Source: Nocardia bovistercoris
GTDB taxonomy: Bacteria > Actinomycetota > Actinomycetes > Mycobacteriales > Mycobacteriaceae
Assembly (NCBI RefSeq): GCF_015674855.1
Contig: NZ_JADMLG010000005.1
Span: 186,001 to 250,000, forward strand
Direction of reading: 5' to 3'
Length of the DNA: 64,000 nucleotides
The position numbers were made by a program, and so were the translations under genes. Shown piece by piece: positions 1 through 8,492 of this stretch. Each line of letters begins with the position of its first letter. The first letter of the stretch is position 1. The notes beneath the pieces are model-generated. The model saw only the letters and a program-made list of their open reading frames with translations. It was not told the DNA's origin and did not search any database.

Positions 1-313
1 AGATCGTCTTGGTGACATAGCCGCGCGCACCCGCGCGAATCACCGCGATCACGTCCTCGGCCGCGTCGGACACGCTCAACGCCAAGCAGACCGGACCGTC
101 CTGGATGCCTGCCAGCACCGCGACACCGCCACCGTCGGGCATGTGCACATCGAGCAGCACCACATCCGGCTTCGCCGCGGCGATACCGGCGATGGCCTCG
201 GCCACCCCGCCCGCCTCGCCGACCACCTCCATATCCGGCTCGCGACCGAGTTCGGCGCGTACCCCCGAGCGGAACACCGCGTGATCATCGACGAGAAAGA
301 CCCGCACGGTCAC
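1..313 (-). CDS. Response regulator receiver domain, LuxR/NarL type, 3' end outside window
   Basis: This is the N-terminal ~104 residues of a response regulator; the rest lies beyond the left edge. The start VRVFLVDDHAVFRSG carries the acidic pair of a receiver domain, and VVLLDVHMPDGGG holds the Asp expected to be phosphorylated. The strand near the edge, GARGYVTKTI, contains the conserved Lys. Proteins opening this way are normally NarL/LuxR-type with a C-terminal helix-turn-helix, which is not visible here. The GTG start at 313 has a GAGGAGA ribosome site just upstream; a second GTG lies two codons in. The PspC histidine kinase upstream on the same strand is the likely partner. The pair resembles LiaRS-type envelope-stress systems, but that role is inferred. 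Confidence 0.9.
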   Translation of the reverse strand, partial: MTVRVFLVDDHAVFRSGVRAELGREPDMEVVGEAGGVAEAIAGIAAAKPDVVLLDVHMPDGGGVAVLAGIQDGPVCLALSVSDAAEDVIAVIRAGARGYVTKTI

Positions 314-600
314 CTATCTTCTCCTCACTTCGGCGATTACACCACCCGAATTCCTCGATCGCCCGTGAACGATCCGCGCGTCATCGGTATCACACGCGAA
401 CGACCTGCTCCGACAGCGCTGTTCACGCGACGCCGACCGTCCGCCTTCGGTCGCGCCGAGCGCCTCCGACGCCTGCTCGTCGCGCGCCTCACCGCGAACC
501 GGCGGGCTCGGTTCCGCGAATTCGCACACGGGACATGGGTTACGCGGCAAGTGTGGGCACACGGTGATCGGGACGGTCGAGCGCGCGCCACCGCCGCCGC
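314..600. other. Spacer between kinase repeat array and response regulator
   Basis: No convincing gene. A 185-codon minus-strand frame crosses it, but that frame is made largely of the adjacent 60-bp repeat and then Arg-rich sequence with no family resemblance. The only clear element is the ribosome-binding site of the response regulator at its left end. Confidence 0.5.
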
Positions 601-899
601 GCCGATTTCCGCCGCATCGCGTGGGATTCACTTCCCGCGCCCGACCACGCCCGAGGCAACGCCGATTTCCGCCGTATCGTGTGGGATCCGCTTCCCGCGC
701 CCGACCACGCCCGAGGCAACGCCGATTTCCGCCGCATCGCGTGGGATCCGCTTCCTGCGCCCGGTCACAACCAACGCAACGCCGATCACCACCGCATCGC
801 GTGGGATTCACTTCCTGCGCCCGGTCACGACCAACGCAACGCCGATCACCGCCACATCGCGTAGGTTTCACTTCTGCGCTCGGTCACGACCAAGGCAGC
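601..899. repeat. Five-copy 60-bp tandem repeat (MIRU-like)
   Basis: Five head-to-tail units occupy 601-660, 661-720, 721-780, 781-840 and 841-899; the last is one base short. Each opens with GCCGAT and contains a CGCATCGCGTGGGATTCACT-like core. Copies 1-2 and 3-4 pair as closest relatives, which suggests stepwise duplication. The last copy contains the TGA stop of the histidine kinase gene. The period is a multiple of three, so all frames stay open and produce false long open frames. The position between a sensor kinase and its regulator recalls the mycobacterial MIRU repeats in senX3-regX3. Confidence 0.95.
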
Positions 900-2296
900 G
901 CCGGTTCCCGCACCTCAGCGGGATCGTGTTCCGCCGCGTCGTTCTTCTCCGCCGCGGAGTCCTGCTCGTCCGCACCGGAATCCGTGCGCGGCATGATGAT
1001 CCGCACCTCGGTGCCGCGTCCGCGCGTGGAAAGAATCTCCACCTGACCGCCGCGCCGCTCGATCCGACCGCGAATGGATTTGGCCAGACCCTGGCGGTCC
1101 TGCGCGACCGTCTCCACCTCGAAACCTTTACCGCGATCGCGCACGAACACACTCACCTGATGCGGTTCGACCTCGGCGAACAGGTCGATACTCGGCACGC
1201 CCGCGTGTTTGGCCGCGTTCACCAGCGCCTCCCGGCTCGCACCGAGCAGCGCCGTGAAATGTTCCTTCGGCAGCCCGCAGCCGGTGTCGCCGGTGTCCAT
1301 CGACACATCGCCGACCGTCACCGGCGCGACCTGCACGCCGTGCTGATCCTCCACCTCACCGGCGATGGTGCGCAGCGCCGCGGCCAGACTCGACTGTGCG
1401 GGACCCGCGTCCTCGAACAGCCATTTGCGCAGCTCCCGCTCCTGGGAGCGGGCGAGCCGGGTGACCTCCTGCGGATCGTCGGCCTGCCGCTGGATCAGCG
1501 CGAGCGTCTGCAACACCGAATCGTGCAGGTGGGACGCGATCTCCTCGCGTTCCTCGTTGCGGATGCGCGCGGCGCGCTCGGCGTTGAGCGCACGCATCAT
1601 GCGCAGCCACAGCGGCACCGTGAGCAGCCCGGCCCCGCCCAGCGCGACGCCGACCGCGAGCAGCGCGGAACCGAGCGACCCGAGATCGATCCTGGCCAGC
1701 ACCACGACACCGAGTCCGAGCACGATCATGGTGATCCCGGCGACGATGCGCGCCCAGGTGACCACCGAAGGACGCGCGGGCAGGCCGAGCAGCGAACGCG
1801 GCCCCTCGGTGTCGTACTCGCGCCACACCATGGCCGCGCCCAGCGCGACCACCACGATCGGGACGATGATCTTCGCCGCGATCGTCCCGCTCATCAACCA
1901 CGAAACGGCGACGGCCGAGCCGAGCCCGAGCAGCGCGAGACCCACCGCCTGCCTGCGCTCGGTAGGCGACGGCCGGGCCGAATCCGCACCGCCCGGCGTG
2001 CAGATCCACAGCAGCCCGTAGGCCGCGATCCCCGCGCCCGCCAGCGCCGACAGCAGCACGAAGGCCATGCGCACGGTGAACACGTCGAAGCCGAGATGAT
2101 CGGCGATACCGCCCGCGACCCCGCCGACGACCCGGCCGCCCGACCTCCTGACCAACCGCACCTGCGGTTGCGGCCCCAGATCGAGCACCGGCACCGGCCC
2201 CCCGCGACCGGCGCCGAACCCGAATCCACCCACCGGCTCGGGCCGCGGCCCCACCGCTCCGCGGGCAGCGTCGGACGCTGGAACAGTCGGGTACAT
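884..2296 (-). CDS. PspC-domain sensor histidine kinase
   Basis: A 470-residue membrane histidine kinase. The N-terminal third has a PspC-type region (VRRSGGRVVGGVAGGIADHLG) followed by several hydrophobic segments. Next comes a HisKA_3 dimerisation helix with the phospho-acceptor His in HLHDSVLQTLALI, and a HATPase_c domain with the N box in EALVNAAKHAG and a G box in DRGKGFE. The C-terminal tail of about 35 residues is acidic, and the stop lies inside the fifth 60-bp repeat copy. PspC-HisKA_3 kinases in actinobacteria sense envelope stress and pair with NarL-type regulators, such as the one downstream. Start uncertain: ATG at 2296 was chosen, but an in-frame GTG at 2326 is possible, and neither has a good ribosome site. 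Confidence 0.92.
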   Translation of the reverse strand: MYPTVPASDAARGAVGPRPEPVGGFGFGAGRGGPVPVLDLGPQPQVRLVRRSGGRVVGGVAGGIADHLGFDVFTVRMAFVLLSALAGAGIAAYGLLWICTPGGADSARPSPTERRQAVGLALLGLGSAVAVSWLMSGTIAAKIIVPIVVVALGAAMVWREYDTEGPRSLLGLPARPSVVTWARIVAGITMIVLGLGVVVLARIDLGSLGSALLAVGVALGGAGLLTVPLWLRMMRALNAERAARIRNEEREEIASHLHDSVLQTLALIQRQADDPQEVTRLARSQERELRKWLFEDAGPAQSSLAAALRTIAGEVEDQHGVQVAPVTVGDVSMDTGDTGCGLPKEHFTALLGASREALVNAAKHAGVPSIDLFAEVEPHQVSVFVRDRGKGFEVETVAQDRQGLAKSIRGRIERRGGQVEILSTRGRGTEVRIIMPRTDSGADEQDSAAEKNDAAEHDPAEVREPALPWS

Positions 2297-2632
2297 AGCA
2301 CCGATAGTGGCACGTCCGACCGACACCGGACATCAGGAATCACCCTGATACCGGCACGCGGCCGCCGCCAACCCTGTGACACGCCGAATCCGCAGGCAAT
2401 CGACACGCCGCCGGATCCGGTCCGAACAACGCGCGCCGACTTCCGCTCGCGCGGGACGGAACGGACACCGGCGTCGTACCGGACCGGAAAACCCGTACAC
2501 ACCGTCAGCCAGTGATTTTCGCCATCGATACGACCGGGGGATTCGGTGCGGACCCCACCCCCGACATAGGTTCTTTCCAGGGCCGCGACACTCCGTCGAA
2601 TCCGACACCGCGGCCCGCTCGGGGAGGAAATC
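2297..2632. other. Divergent promoter region, kinase/porin
   Basis: About 335 bp separate the divergently transcribed histidine kinase and porin genes. No convincing open frame or hairpin was seen. It should hold both promoters; the right end contains the GGGGAGGAAATC ribosome site of the porin gene. Confidence 0.5.
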
Positions 2633-3283
2633 ATGTCGAACAAGTCCGCGCGCGCCGCCGCTCTATCGATCGCGACTCTCGCGCTCGGGATCATCGGCGC
2701 GGGCCATGCCGACGCCGCCGCCTACGCGGCACATCAGAACATCTACACCGCACCGAACGGCTTCGCGTTCACCGTCGGCCACACCGATCTCGTCGCCGTC
2801 CCCGTCCCGCCGCAGAACGGCATGCCGACCACGCGGGAAGTCTTCCTCGACAACACCTCGTACGGGCAGATCGACAGTCCGGGGACCGGGATGCTGAAGA
2901 CCGGATATCTGGTGAGCTGCGCGGTCGACATCGATCTGAGCTTCGGCACACATCTGGGGGCGGGCATCGGAGCGGGACTGACCTTGGGACTCGGCGCAAG
3001 TCCGGACAGCTTGGCGCCGGGGCTGAACGCCTCGATCGGTCCCGAGATCTCCGCGTCGATCGGCCTCGATCTCGAAGTCGAAGCGGGCGCCATCGAACAG
3101 ATCGAGGTCGCGACCAAACCCCTGTCCGGCGGCGGCATCGGCTACGCGATGAGCCGCGACTTCCATCTGAAGGTGGAAGGCTGCGGCGGTCCGCTCAGCA
3201 TTCGGCCCTACACGCGGATCGAGGTGGAATCGCCCGAGGTGAACGGCAACGGGGCTGTGTACGGCGACGTCATCGTCCTGTAA
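2633..3283 (+). CDS. MspA-family porin
   Basis: A 216-residue secreted protein. Residues 1-30 form a signal peptide (basic start, hydrophobic ATLALGIIGAGHA, Ala-rich cleavage zone). The mature part shows MspA-family features: an N-terminal strand region, LKTGYLVSCAVDI, and a Gly-rich stretch (GTHLGAGIGAGLTLGLGA). It continues with alternating strands and a Cys near the C-terminus (VEGCGGPLSIRPYTRIE). MspA family proteins assemble as octameric outer-membrane (mycomembrane) channels for small hydrophilic solutes. A strong GGGGAGGA site precedes the ATG. Its position between a PspC kinase and a PspC/LiaF-like protein hints at envelope-linked control, but this is only inferred. Confidence 0.9.
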   Translation: MSNKSARAAALSIATLALGIIGAGHADAAAYAAHQNIYTAPNGFAFTVGHTDLVAVPVPPQNGMPTTREVFLDNTSYGQIDSPGTGMLKTGYLVSCAVDIDLSFGTHLGAGIGAGLTLGLGASPDSLAPGLNASIGPEISASIGLDLEVEAGAIEQIEVATKPLSGGGIGYAMSRDFHLKVEGCGGPLSIRPYTRIEVESPEVNGNGAVYGDVIVL

Positions 3284-3300
3284 GCGGGGTCAGACCGCGC

Positions 3301-3328
3301 TCGGGGGGAGTTTCAGGGTTCCCCCCGA
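3301..3328 (+). terminator. Hairpin after porin gene
   Basis: The arms TCGGGGGGA (3301-3309) and TCCCCCCGA (3320-3328) form a 9-bp perfect stem with a 10-nt loop, 18 bp after the porin stop. There is no T-run, so intrinsic termination is only likely. Confidence 0.5.
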
Positions 3329-3362
3329 TGCGCGGCGCGCGGCGTCGGCCGACCATGGGAAC

Positions 3363-5399
3363 ATGACGAAAACGAGCTTCGGCGATCAGCTCCAGCAGAT
3401 GTGGCACACGCGGCCCGTCCGGTTGCCGCGGCAGGGGCCGATCGCGGGTGTCGCGACGGGCTTCGGCAGGCGCTACCACATCGACCCGGTGCTGATCCGG
3501 GTCGCGTTCGTGGTCTCCACGCTGTTCGGCGGCGCCGGGATCGTCCTCTACCTGGCCGGATGGCTGCTGCTGAACCAGGAAGGCGACGACCATTCGCCCG
3601 CCGAGTCACTGTTCGGCAGGGGCGCGAGCTCGCAGTCGCCGACCAAGACCATCGTGCTCATCGTCGCCCTCGCCATCGCCGCGACCACCGTCGGCCCGGT
3701 CGGCATGGGCCTCGCGGGTTCCGGCGTGATCAGCCTCGCTCTCATGCTCGCGGGCTGGTGGATGCTGCACATGCGCACACCCCAGCCACCACCCGGCACC
3801 AGTGCGCTCGCCGAACCCGGATTCGACGGCGGGCTCACCGCCACCGGCTATCCAGGCACCGCATTCCCTGTCGGCGGCTCGGGCAGTTTCTACGCCCCCG
3901 ACAACCCGGCGACCAGCATGTACTCGCCCTACACGAAACTGCCGGACACCTACGTCCCCGACCCGTACCCGCCGACCGCCACCGTCGACTCCGACACCGG
4001 AGCACAGGTCACCCGCGACACCGTCACATTACGGAAGGGCGAGGACGGCACAGTGCCCGGCGAAGACGCCACCAACCCGCCCTCGGCCACCGCGGCGGCA
4101 GCGGATTCAGCGACTCCCGGCACCGCGACCAGCACCGCCGCAACGGACACGGCCACATCCGACACCACCGCATCCGGCACCACCGTCGTGGGCACACCCG
4201 CAGCCGATACCGCTCGGGCCGACACACCCACACCCAGCACCACCACACACGACACCACTGCCGCTGGCATCGCCGCATCAGGCACAGTCACAGTCGATTC
4301 CGCTGCGGTCGGTTCAGCCCCATCGCGCACCACCGCCGCGACCGGCACCACCGCCGCAGGCACACCCGCATCCGGCACCGATGGGACCGCGGCACATCCA
4401 TCCAGCACCACCGCACCCGGCGGCACCGCGGCGGGCAGCACCACACCCGACGCAGTCGCGGCGGTGACCGGTGCATTCGACGCAGCGACTTCCGGCGCTA
4501 CCGCGACATCGGATATGGCGGTTTCCGAGACCGCGGCGTCCGAGGAGACGGCATCCGGGGCGGCGTCCTCGACCGAGGACATCAAGGCTCCCGACGACGG
4601 CGAAGACCGTACCCCCGGGACCGCGACCGATGTGACCTCGCGCGGCGCCGACGGCTCCGGCCCGGCGAGAAGCGCGCCCGACATGTCGAAAATGCCGCCG
4701 CGTAATCGCGGGAGCGTCATGGACGCGCCGACCCGACCGTCCTGGGATCCGCTCGGTGTCGCCCCCATGGCCTGGGATCTTCCCGAACCGGCCCCGGCGC
4801 GTCCGGTCGTCGCACCGCCGCGGAAGCGGCCGCGCTCGCGGCTCACATCGGTCGTGATCGGCCTGTCCATCCTGGCCGCGGCCGGTGCGGGGGCCGCGGC
4901 GGCGTCCGGTGTGGAATGGATGACGCCCGCCAGGATCGGGGCGGTCGCGCTCGCGGTGATCGGGCTCGGCTTGATCGTCGGCGCCTTCCTGCGCCGCGGC
5001 TACGGCCTGCTCGTGGTCACCGCGCCGCTCGCCGCGTTCGTCTTCGTCGCCTCCCTGATCGGCACCGTCGACTTCGACGAGTCGACCATGGGCGACCGCA
5101 CCTGGACACCCGCCACCATGACCGAACTCGATGCCGCGTACCACGTGTCCCTCGGCTCCGGCACCCTCGATCTGCGGTCGCTGCAACTCACCGAGAACCG
5201 CGCGGTCGAGGTGTCCGTGCAGATGGGTTCGGCCGAAGTCCTACTGCCACAGGGCATGACGGTACGCACCGAATGCACGGTGAAGATGGGTGACCAGAGC
5301 TGCCCCACCGGCATCAGCGGCCCGAACACACCGGGAGCCCCGGTGCTCGACCTCACCATCGACGTCAACATGGGCGATGTGAAGGTGCGCCGTGGCTGA
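3363..5399 (+). CDS. PspC-domain membrane protein with LiaF-like C-terminus and Ala/Thr-rich linker
   Basis: A 678-residue protein in four parts. Residues 1-75 are a PspC domain ([25 protein letters not shown]) with a transmembrane helix, followed by two more hydrophobic segments to about residue 140. Residues ~220-400 form a low-complexity linker of Thr, Ala, Ser and Gly with a loose five-residue beat ([15 protein letters not shown]). Residues ~493-566 contain three hydrophobic helices. The end is a beta-rich domain ([36 protein letters not shown]) like the C-terminal LiaF 'toastrack' domain. LiaF-type proteins modulate LiaRS-like two-component systems, which fits the nearby PspC kinase and regulator. 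The ATG start has only a weak ribosome site. Confidence 0.85.
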   Translation: MTKTSFGDQLQQMWHTRPVRLPRQGPIAGVATGFGRRYHIDPVLIRVAFVVSTLFGGAGIVLYLAGWLLLNQEGDDHSPAESLFGRGASSQSPTKTIVLIVALAIAATTVGPVGMGLAGSGVISLALMLAGWWMLHMRTPQPPPGTSALAEPGFDGGLTATGYPGTAFPVGGSGSFYAPDNPATSMYSPYTKLPDTYVPDPYPPTATVDSDTGAQVTRDTVTLRKGEDGTVPGEDATNPPSATAAAADSATPGTATSTAATDTATSDTTASGTTVVGTPAADTARADTPTPSTTTHDTTAAGIAASGTVTVDSAAVGSAPSRTTAATGTTAAGTPASGTDGTAAHPSSTTAPGGTAAGSTTPDAVAAVTGAFDAATSGATATSDMAVSETAASEETASGAASSTEDIKAPDDGEDRTPGTATDVTSRGADGSGPARSAPDMSKMPPRNRGSVMDAPTRPSWDPLGVAPMAWDLPEPAPARPVVAPPRKRPRSRLTSVVIGLSILAAAGAGAAAASGVEWMTPARIGAVALAVIGLGLIVGAFLRRGYGLLVVTAPLAAFVFVASLIGTVDFDESTMGDRTWTPATMTELDAAYHVSLGSGTLDLRSLQLTENRAVEVSVQMGSAEVLLPQGMTVRTECTVKMGDQSCPTGISGPNTPGAPVLDLTIDVNMGDVKVRRG

Positions 5400-5613
5400 G
5401 GAACAGAAGAACTCCGCTCCGGAACGGATACGCCGCGGCCCCTCGCTGTCACTGCTGATCGTCGGACTGCTCGCCCTCGCGGTGAGCGCGTGCGCCCTCG
5501 CGGGCCCCTCGACCGTATCGGCGCTGACCGCGCTGCCGCTCGGCTGGATCATCGTGACCGCCGCCATCGTCGTCGGCGTCGGCCTCGTGCTCTCTCCGCG
5601 CGGACGCCGTTGA
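5392..5613 (+). CDS. Small two-helix membrane protein
   Basis: A 73-residue protein starting at a GTG that overlaps the end of the PspC/LiaF-like gene by 8 bp, so the two are probably translationally coupled. After a charged N-terminus ([16 protein letters not shown]) there are two hydrophobic stretches, [16 protein letters not shown] and [17 protein letters not shown], ending in a basic tail. No family is recognised. Coupling suggests a partner of the preceding membrane protein. Confidence 0.75.
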   Translation: MAEEQKNSAPERIRRGPSLSLLIVGLLALAVSACALAGPSTVSALTALPLGWIIVTAAIVVGVGLVLSPRGRR

Positions 5614-5654
5614 CGGACAACAGTTCTCACAACCCATCAGGCCCTGAACCGAGA

Positions 5655-5680
5655 CGATCCGCCCGATACCGGGCGGATCG
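5655..5680 (+). terminator. Perfect 11-bp hairpin
   Basis: CGATCCGCCCG (5655-5665) and its exact reverse complement (5670-5680) are separated by ATAC. It lies 42 bp after the small membrane gene and 26 bp before a possible small ORF. It lacks a T-run, so it may be a terminator of the PspC operon or an operator. Confidence 0.5.
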
Positions 5681-5706
5681 CCGACCTTCGAGATACGGAG
5701 ACCCCC

Positions 5707-5892
5707 ATGGCCACAACACCTTTCGACGAGCCCGCCCACCCCGCCGAGCTCGCGCCGAAGCAGCCCGAGCACACACTGCCGAGGGCGACGGAAACCGCAC
5801 ATCCGCGAATCCGGCTCGGCGGCATCCTGCTCGGCCAACTCGTTCTCGGCCAGGCCCGACCGCCGCGCGGCGCAGCGGCCGTGACCGACTAG
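5707..5892 (+). CDS. Possible small hypothetical protein
   Basis: A 61-codon open frame (MATTPFDEPAHPAELAPKQ...) with strong third-position GC and a weak GGAG 8 bp before the ATG. The middle holds a short hydrophobic stretch, GGILLGQLVLG, too short for a sure membrane span. No family is recognised. It lies between the PspC operon and the convergent guaA. It could be a real small protein or chance coding. Confidence 0.4.
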   Translation: MATTPFDEPAHPAELAPKQPEHTLPRATETAHPRIRLGGILLGQLVLGQARPPRGAAAVTD

Positions 5893-5917
5893 CCGACCGC
5901 CCCGAACCTGTTGCGGC

Positions 5918-7489
5918 TCACTCCCATTCGATGGTGCCCGGCGGCTTGCTCGTCACATCGAGCACCACCCGGTTGATATCGGCGACCTCGTTGGTGATGC
6001 GGGTGGAAATGCGCTCGAGCACCTCGTAGGGCAGCCGCGTCCAGTCCGCGGTCATCGCGTCCTCGCTCGACACCGGCCGCAGGACGATCGGATGACCGTA
6101 GGTGCGGCCGTCGCCCTGCACGCCGACACTGCGCACATCGGCGAGCAGCACCACCGGACACTGCCAGATCTGGCGATCGAGCCCGGCCGCCGTCAGCTCC
6201 TCGCGCGCGATGGCATCGGCCTGGCGCAGCGTGTCGAGGCGCTCACCGGTGACCTCGCCCACGATGCGGATGGCGAGACCGGGGCCGGGGAACGGCTGGC
6301 GCGCCACGATCTCCTCCGGCAACCCCAACTCGCGCCCCACCGCGCGCACCTCGTCCTTGAACAACAGCCGCAACGGCTCGACGAGTTCGAACTCCAGATC
6401 ATCGGGCAGACCGCCCACATTGTGGTGGGACTTGATATTCGCCGTCCCGCTGCCACCGCCGGACTCGACCACATCCGGATACAGCGTGCCCTGCACCAGA
6501 TACTCCACCGACGCGGCCGCATCGCCCTGTTCGGAGACGATCTCGGCGACCGCGTCCTCGAAGGACCGGATGAACTCCCGGCCGATGATCTTGCGCTTCT
6601 CCTCGGGATCGGTGACGCCCTTCAACTCACCGAGGAACTTGCCGACCGCGTCGACCGTCACCAGCTTCGCGCCGGTCGCGGCCACGAAATCCTGCTGCAC
6701 CTGCTCGCGCTCCCCCGACCGCAACAGACCGTGATCGACGAACACGCAGGTGAGCCTGTCGCCGATGGCGCGCTGCACCAGCGCCGCCGCGACCGCGCTG
6801 TCCACACCGCCGGACAGGCCGCAGATGGCGTGGCCCGCACCGATCTGCTCGCGCACCGACTCCACCAGGGCCTCGGCGATATTGGCGGGCGTCCACGTGG
6901 CGGGGATACCGGCGATCTCGTGCAGGAAACGGCTCAACACCTGCTGGCCGTGCGGCGAATGCAGCACCTCCGGGTGATACTGCACACCGGCGAGGCGACG
7001 CGCGCGATCCTCGAACGCCGCCACCGGAGCACCGGCGGTGGTCCCGGTGACCTCGAAACCGGCGGGCGCGTCGGTGACCGCGTCGCCGTGGCTCATCCAC
7101 ACCGGCTGAATCGTGGGCAGACCGCCGTGCAGGACGCCGCCGTCGATATTGAGTTCGGTGCGGCCGTACTCGCGGGTGCCGGTATGCGCGACCGTGCCGC
7201 CGAGCGCCTGCGCCATCGCCTGGAATCCGTAACAGATGCCGAACACCGGGACATCAAGGTCGAACAGCCGCTTGTCCAGCTGCGGAGCGCCCTCGGCGTA
7301 CACGCTGGACGGGCCGCCGGACAGAATCACCGCGAGCGGACGCTTCTCCTCGATCTCCTCCACCGTCGCGGTATGCGGAATCACCTCCGAGAAGACACTC
7401 GCTTCACGCACCCGCCTCGCGATCAGCTGGGCGTACTGGGCGCCGAAGTCGACGACGAGGACCGGTCTCTGGGATTCTGCCACCGCCAC
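5918..7489 (-). CDS. guaA: GMP synthase (glutamine-hydrolysing)
   Basis: A 523-residue cytosolic enzyme converting XMP, glutamine and ATP to GMP, the last step of guanine nucleotide synthesis. The N-terminal class I glutamine amidotransferase domain (about 1-195) has the nucleophile Cys in GICYGFQAM and the His in [10 protein letters not shown]. The ATP-pyrophosphatase domain carries the P-loop [12 protein letters not shown]. The C-terminal dimerisation domain ends [23 protein letters not shown], as is typical for GuaA. Length is normal for the family. The start is GTG at 7489. guaB3 and guaB, which feed the same pathway, follow on the same strand after one opposite-strand gene. Confidence 0.98.
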   Translation of the reverse strand: MAVAESQRPVLVVDFGAQYAQLIARRVREASVFSEVIPHTATVEEIEEKRPLAVILSGGPSSVYAEGAPQLDKRLFDLDVPVFGICYGFQAMAQALGGTVAHTGTREYGRTELNIDGGVLHGGLPTIQPVWMSHGDAVTDAPAGFEVTGTTAGAPVAAFEDRARRLAGVQYHPEVLHSPHGQQVLSRFLHEIAGIPATWTPANIAEALVESVREQIGAGHAICGLSGGVDSAVAAALVQRAIGDRLTCVFVDHGLLRSGEREQVQQDFVAATGAKLVTVDAVGKFLGELKGVTDPEEKRKIIGREFIRSFEDAVAEIVSEQGDAAASVEYLVQGTLYPDVVESGGGSGTANIKSHHNVGGLPDDLEFELVEPLRLLFKDEVRAVGRELGLPEEIVARQPFPGPGLAIRIVGEVTGERLDTLRQADAIAREELTAAGLDRQIWQCPVVLLADVRSVGVQGDGRTYGHPIVLRPVSSEDAMTADWTRLPYEVLERISTRITNEVADINRVVLDVTSKPPGTIEWE

Positions 7490-7633
7490 AGTCTAGTGAG
7501 GCCACACCGCACGGCGACCAATGGGCACGACCGGCGGGCTCGACCGCCGCGACCGATGGAACTCGCCCGGGAAACCTGACCGAGCGGGGCGAATCCAGTC
7601 TCGCGGCGGCGCGCCGGTCGTTATTCTCATGCG

Positions 7634-8488
7634 GTGCCATTCGCCCGTGCGATAGACGCCGAAATCCACTACGAGGACAGCGGCGGAGACGGCCCCCCGG
7701 TGCTATTGGCGCACGAATTCTTCATGGACCGCACCATGTTCGCCTCGCAAACCGCCGCGCTCGCACCGGAATTCCGGATCGTCACCTGGGACGCGCGCGG
7801 ACACGGCCGCACCAGAGAACAAGGACTGCCCTTCACCTACTGGACCGCCGCGCGCGACGCGCTCACCGTCCTCGACCACCTCGGCGCCGAACGCGCCGTC
7901 TTCGGCGGCACCGCACAAGGCGGATTCACCGCTCTGCGCGCGGCACTCATAGCGCCGGAACGGGTTTCGGCGCTCATCCTGATCGGTACCGAAGCGCACG
8001 GGCCAACCGAGGAACAGACCACGGCCACCCGCGAATTCCTCGACCAGTGGTACGACGACGATTCGCGGCGGGCGGCCGTTGATCGGTTGGCGCACTGGCT
8101 GATCGGGGACGACGACTGGTACCGGGGTATCTGGGCCAAGCGGTGGCTCGGTCGTGCACGCGAAGGCATCGAGGTGGCTGCGGGGTGTCTGCTCAGTCGG
8201 GAGTCGGTACTCGATCGGCTGCACGAGATCAGATGTCCCGTGCTCGTCGTGCACCCTACCGACAGTGGGATACCGGCTGATCGGGCCGAACGGCTCGTTC
8301 AGGGGTTGCGTGGAGCGAGTTACGTCGAGATCGAGGGGGCACGGCTCGCGGTCACCATGACGCATCCGGCGCCGGTCAATCACGCTATTCGGCGGTTCTT
8401 GCGTGAGGCTGTCGGGCCCCGGCGGCCGGTGGTGCGGGTTTTGGAGGGGAGTCGGGCTCGGCACCGGGGGGCTCGGCACCGGGGGTAG
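7634..8488 (+). CDS. Alpha/beta-hydrolase fold protein lacking the nucleophile serine
   Basis: A 284-residue alpha/beta-hydrolase-fold protein. The oxyanion region (LLAHEFFMD), the DARGHGRT motif, a late Asp (HPTDSG) and a His (MTHPAPVNHAI) are in the expected order. The nucleophile elbow, normally G-x-S-x-G, reads GGTAQGGF: GGC ACC GCA CAA GGC. The serine is therefore Ala and ordinary ester hydrolysis looks impossible. It may be a non-catalytic relative or use another chemistry. The start is a GTG at 7634 without a clear ribosome site. The C-terminal tail contains a duplicated ARHRG from a short DNA duplication. It lies alone on the plus strand between guaA and guaB3. Confidence 0.85.
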   Translation: MPFARAIDAEIHYEDSGGDGPPVLLAHEFFMDRTMFASQTAALAPEFRIVTWDARGHGRTREQGLPFTYWTAARDALTVLDHLGAERAVFGGTAQGGFTALRAALIAPERVSALILIGTEAHGPTEEQTTATREFLDQWYDDDSRRAAVDRLAHWLIGDDDWYRGIWAKRWLGRAREGIEVAAGCLLSRESVLDRLHEIRCPVLVVHPTDSGIPADRAERLVQGLRGASYVEIEGARLAVTMTHPAPVNHAIRRFLREAVGPRRPVVRVLEGSRARHRGARHRG

Positions 8489-8492
8489 GAGA

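Noticed and set aside
314..871. 185-codon minus-strand open frame between kinase and response regulator
   Set aside because: More than half is translated 60-bp repeat, which is open in all frames; the rest is Arg-rich with no family resemblance.
601..899. CRISPR array
   Set aside because: Units are contiguous 60-bp copies with no unique spacers, and no cas genes are nearby. The same applies to the 15-bp and 24-bp arrays.
143..2515. 790-codon plus-strand open frame
   Set aside because: It runs antisense to the clearly identified histidine kinase and across the repeat; composition is typical of a high-GC shadow frame.
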